A stretch of 13,063 nucleotides of DNA from Pelotomaculum sp. UBA5255. Its GTDB lineage: Bacteria > Bacillota > Desulfotomaculia > Desulfotomaculales > Pelotomaculaceae. Location of the stretch: assembly GCA_002408725.1 (NCBI GenBank), contig DHTR01000023.1, forward strand, positions 45,224 through 58,286, in the 5' to 3' direction. The notes under the pieces were generated by a model. The model saw only the letters and a program-made list of their open reading frames with translations. It was not told the DNA's origin and searched no databases. Made by a program: the position numbers and the translations under genes. This document shows, piece by piece, positions 12,698 through 13,063 of the stretch (position 1 is the first letter of the stretch; each line of letters starts with the position of its first letter).

Positions 12698-13063
12698 GTG
12701 AAGCCTTTGATTGGTATTACTTGTTCGGAAAGCCGGGACAGAGGCAGGCTGCACCTGAACCGGCCGTATGCGACGGCGGTTACGGCAGCAGGCGGCCTGC
12801 CGCTTTTGCTCCCGGAAATGAGAGGGATGGAAGGAGAATATTTAAAGAGACTGGACGGAATTCTTCTTTCCGGTGGAGGAGATATTGACCCTTCTTGCTT
12901 TGGTGAGGAACCACATCCGCTCACAGGGTGGATCAGTCCCCACAGGGATGCTTTTGAATTAGAACTGGCACGGCTCGCGCTGGGGAGCGGCATGCCTGTG
13001 CTGGGAATCTGCCGGGGACTCCAGGTCCTCAACATTGCCGCTGGGGGGGACATCTGCCAGGAT
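12698..13063 (+). CDS. Peptidase C26 / gamma-glutamyl-GABA hydrolase family protein, cut by window end
   Basis: The first 122 residues of a class I glutamine amidotransferase-like hydrolase that cleaves gamma-glutamyl amide bonds; PuuD of E. coli is the model. Visible are the N-terminal PLIGITCSE (3-11), YATAVTAAGGLPLLLP (24-39), LDGILLSGGGDIDPSCFGEE (52-71), RDAFELELARLAL (83-95) and the nucleophile elbow GICRGLQVLN, with Cys105. The His and Glu of the triad would lie beyond the window; full length should be about 230-250 residues. GTG 12698 is the best start, with GGGG 11 nt upstream. A TTATATATAA stretch at 12655-12664 may hold its -10 box. Its substrate is unknown; PuuD activity needs the putrescine pathway, which is not seen here. 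Confidence 0.88.
   Translation, partial: MKPLIGITCSESRDRGRLHLNRPYATAVTAAGGLPLLLPEMRGMEGEYLKRLDGILLSGGGDIDPSCFGEEPHPLTGWISPHRDAFELELARLALGSGMPVLGICRGLQVLNIAAGGDICQD

Noticed and set aside
12655..13053. A - strand open frame covering the right end of the window
   Set aside because: It is antisense to the peptidase C26 gene, which carries clear family motifs including the GICRG nucleophile elbow.

Overview
The window looks like the chromosome of a Gram-positive, low-to-mid GC, probably anaerobic Firmicute of the Peptococcaceae type (Desulfotomaculum/Pelotomaculum relatives). This is inferred from the Bacillus-like EndoAI/EndoA toxin pair, a GSI-alpha type glutamine synthetase, strong GGAGG ribosome sites with many GTG and TTG starts, and the acpS-nnr-alr-ndoAI-ndoA theme typical of Firmicutes. 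No rRNA, phage gene, insertion sequence or CRISPR array is visible. All protein genes supported here lie on the + strand.

Layout. 57-97: terminator of a gene left of the window. 207-2290: a two-component system, a LytS-like GAF histidine kinase overlapping by 4 nt with a LytTR response regulator, closed by a hairpin at 2342-2380. 2443-5596: a housekeeping operon, acpS (holo-ACP synthase), nnr (bifunctional NAD(P)HX repair enzyme) and alr (alanine racemase), ending at a strong terminator (5717-5750). 5810-5934: no protein gene, but on the - strand an extended -10 promoter, a tRNA-like fold with a canonical T-arm, and an intrinsic terminator whose G-U pairs only work in the - strand transcript; I call this an unrecognised small RNA. 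6012-7909: an ECF sigma factor and its overlapping membrane anti-sigma factor, preceded by an ECF-type promoter and followed by a terminator. 7910-8331: a gene-free gap with a 16-bp palindrome. 8332-9441: an uncharacterised ATPase made of two similar P-loop halves. 9719-11207: glnA behind a leader that contains an intrinsic terminator. 11288-11779: ilvN, the acetolactate synthase small subunit, without its large subunit next to it. 11834-12620: promoter, ndoAI-ndoA toxin-antitoxin pair and tandem hairpins. 12698-13063: the start of a class I amidotransferase-like peptidase C26 (gamma-glutamyl-GABA hydrolase family), cut by the window edge.

How it fits together. In Bacillus the alanine racemase gene lies just before ndoAI-ndoA; here about 6.3 kb of other genes sits between them. 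That block mixes envelope or stress signalling (ECF sigma/anti-sigma), an orphan ATPase, and nitrogen and branched-chain amino acid metabolism (glnA, ilvN). The most unusual signals are the - strand tRNA-like small RNA, the terminator in the glnA leader, and the duplicated ATPase.
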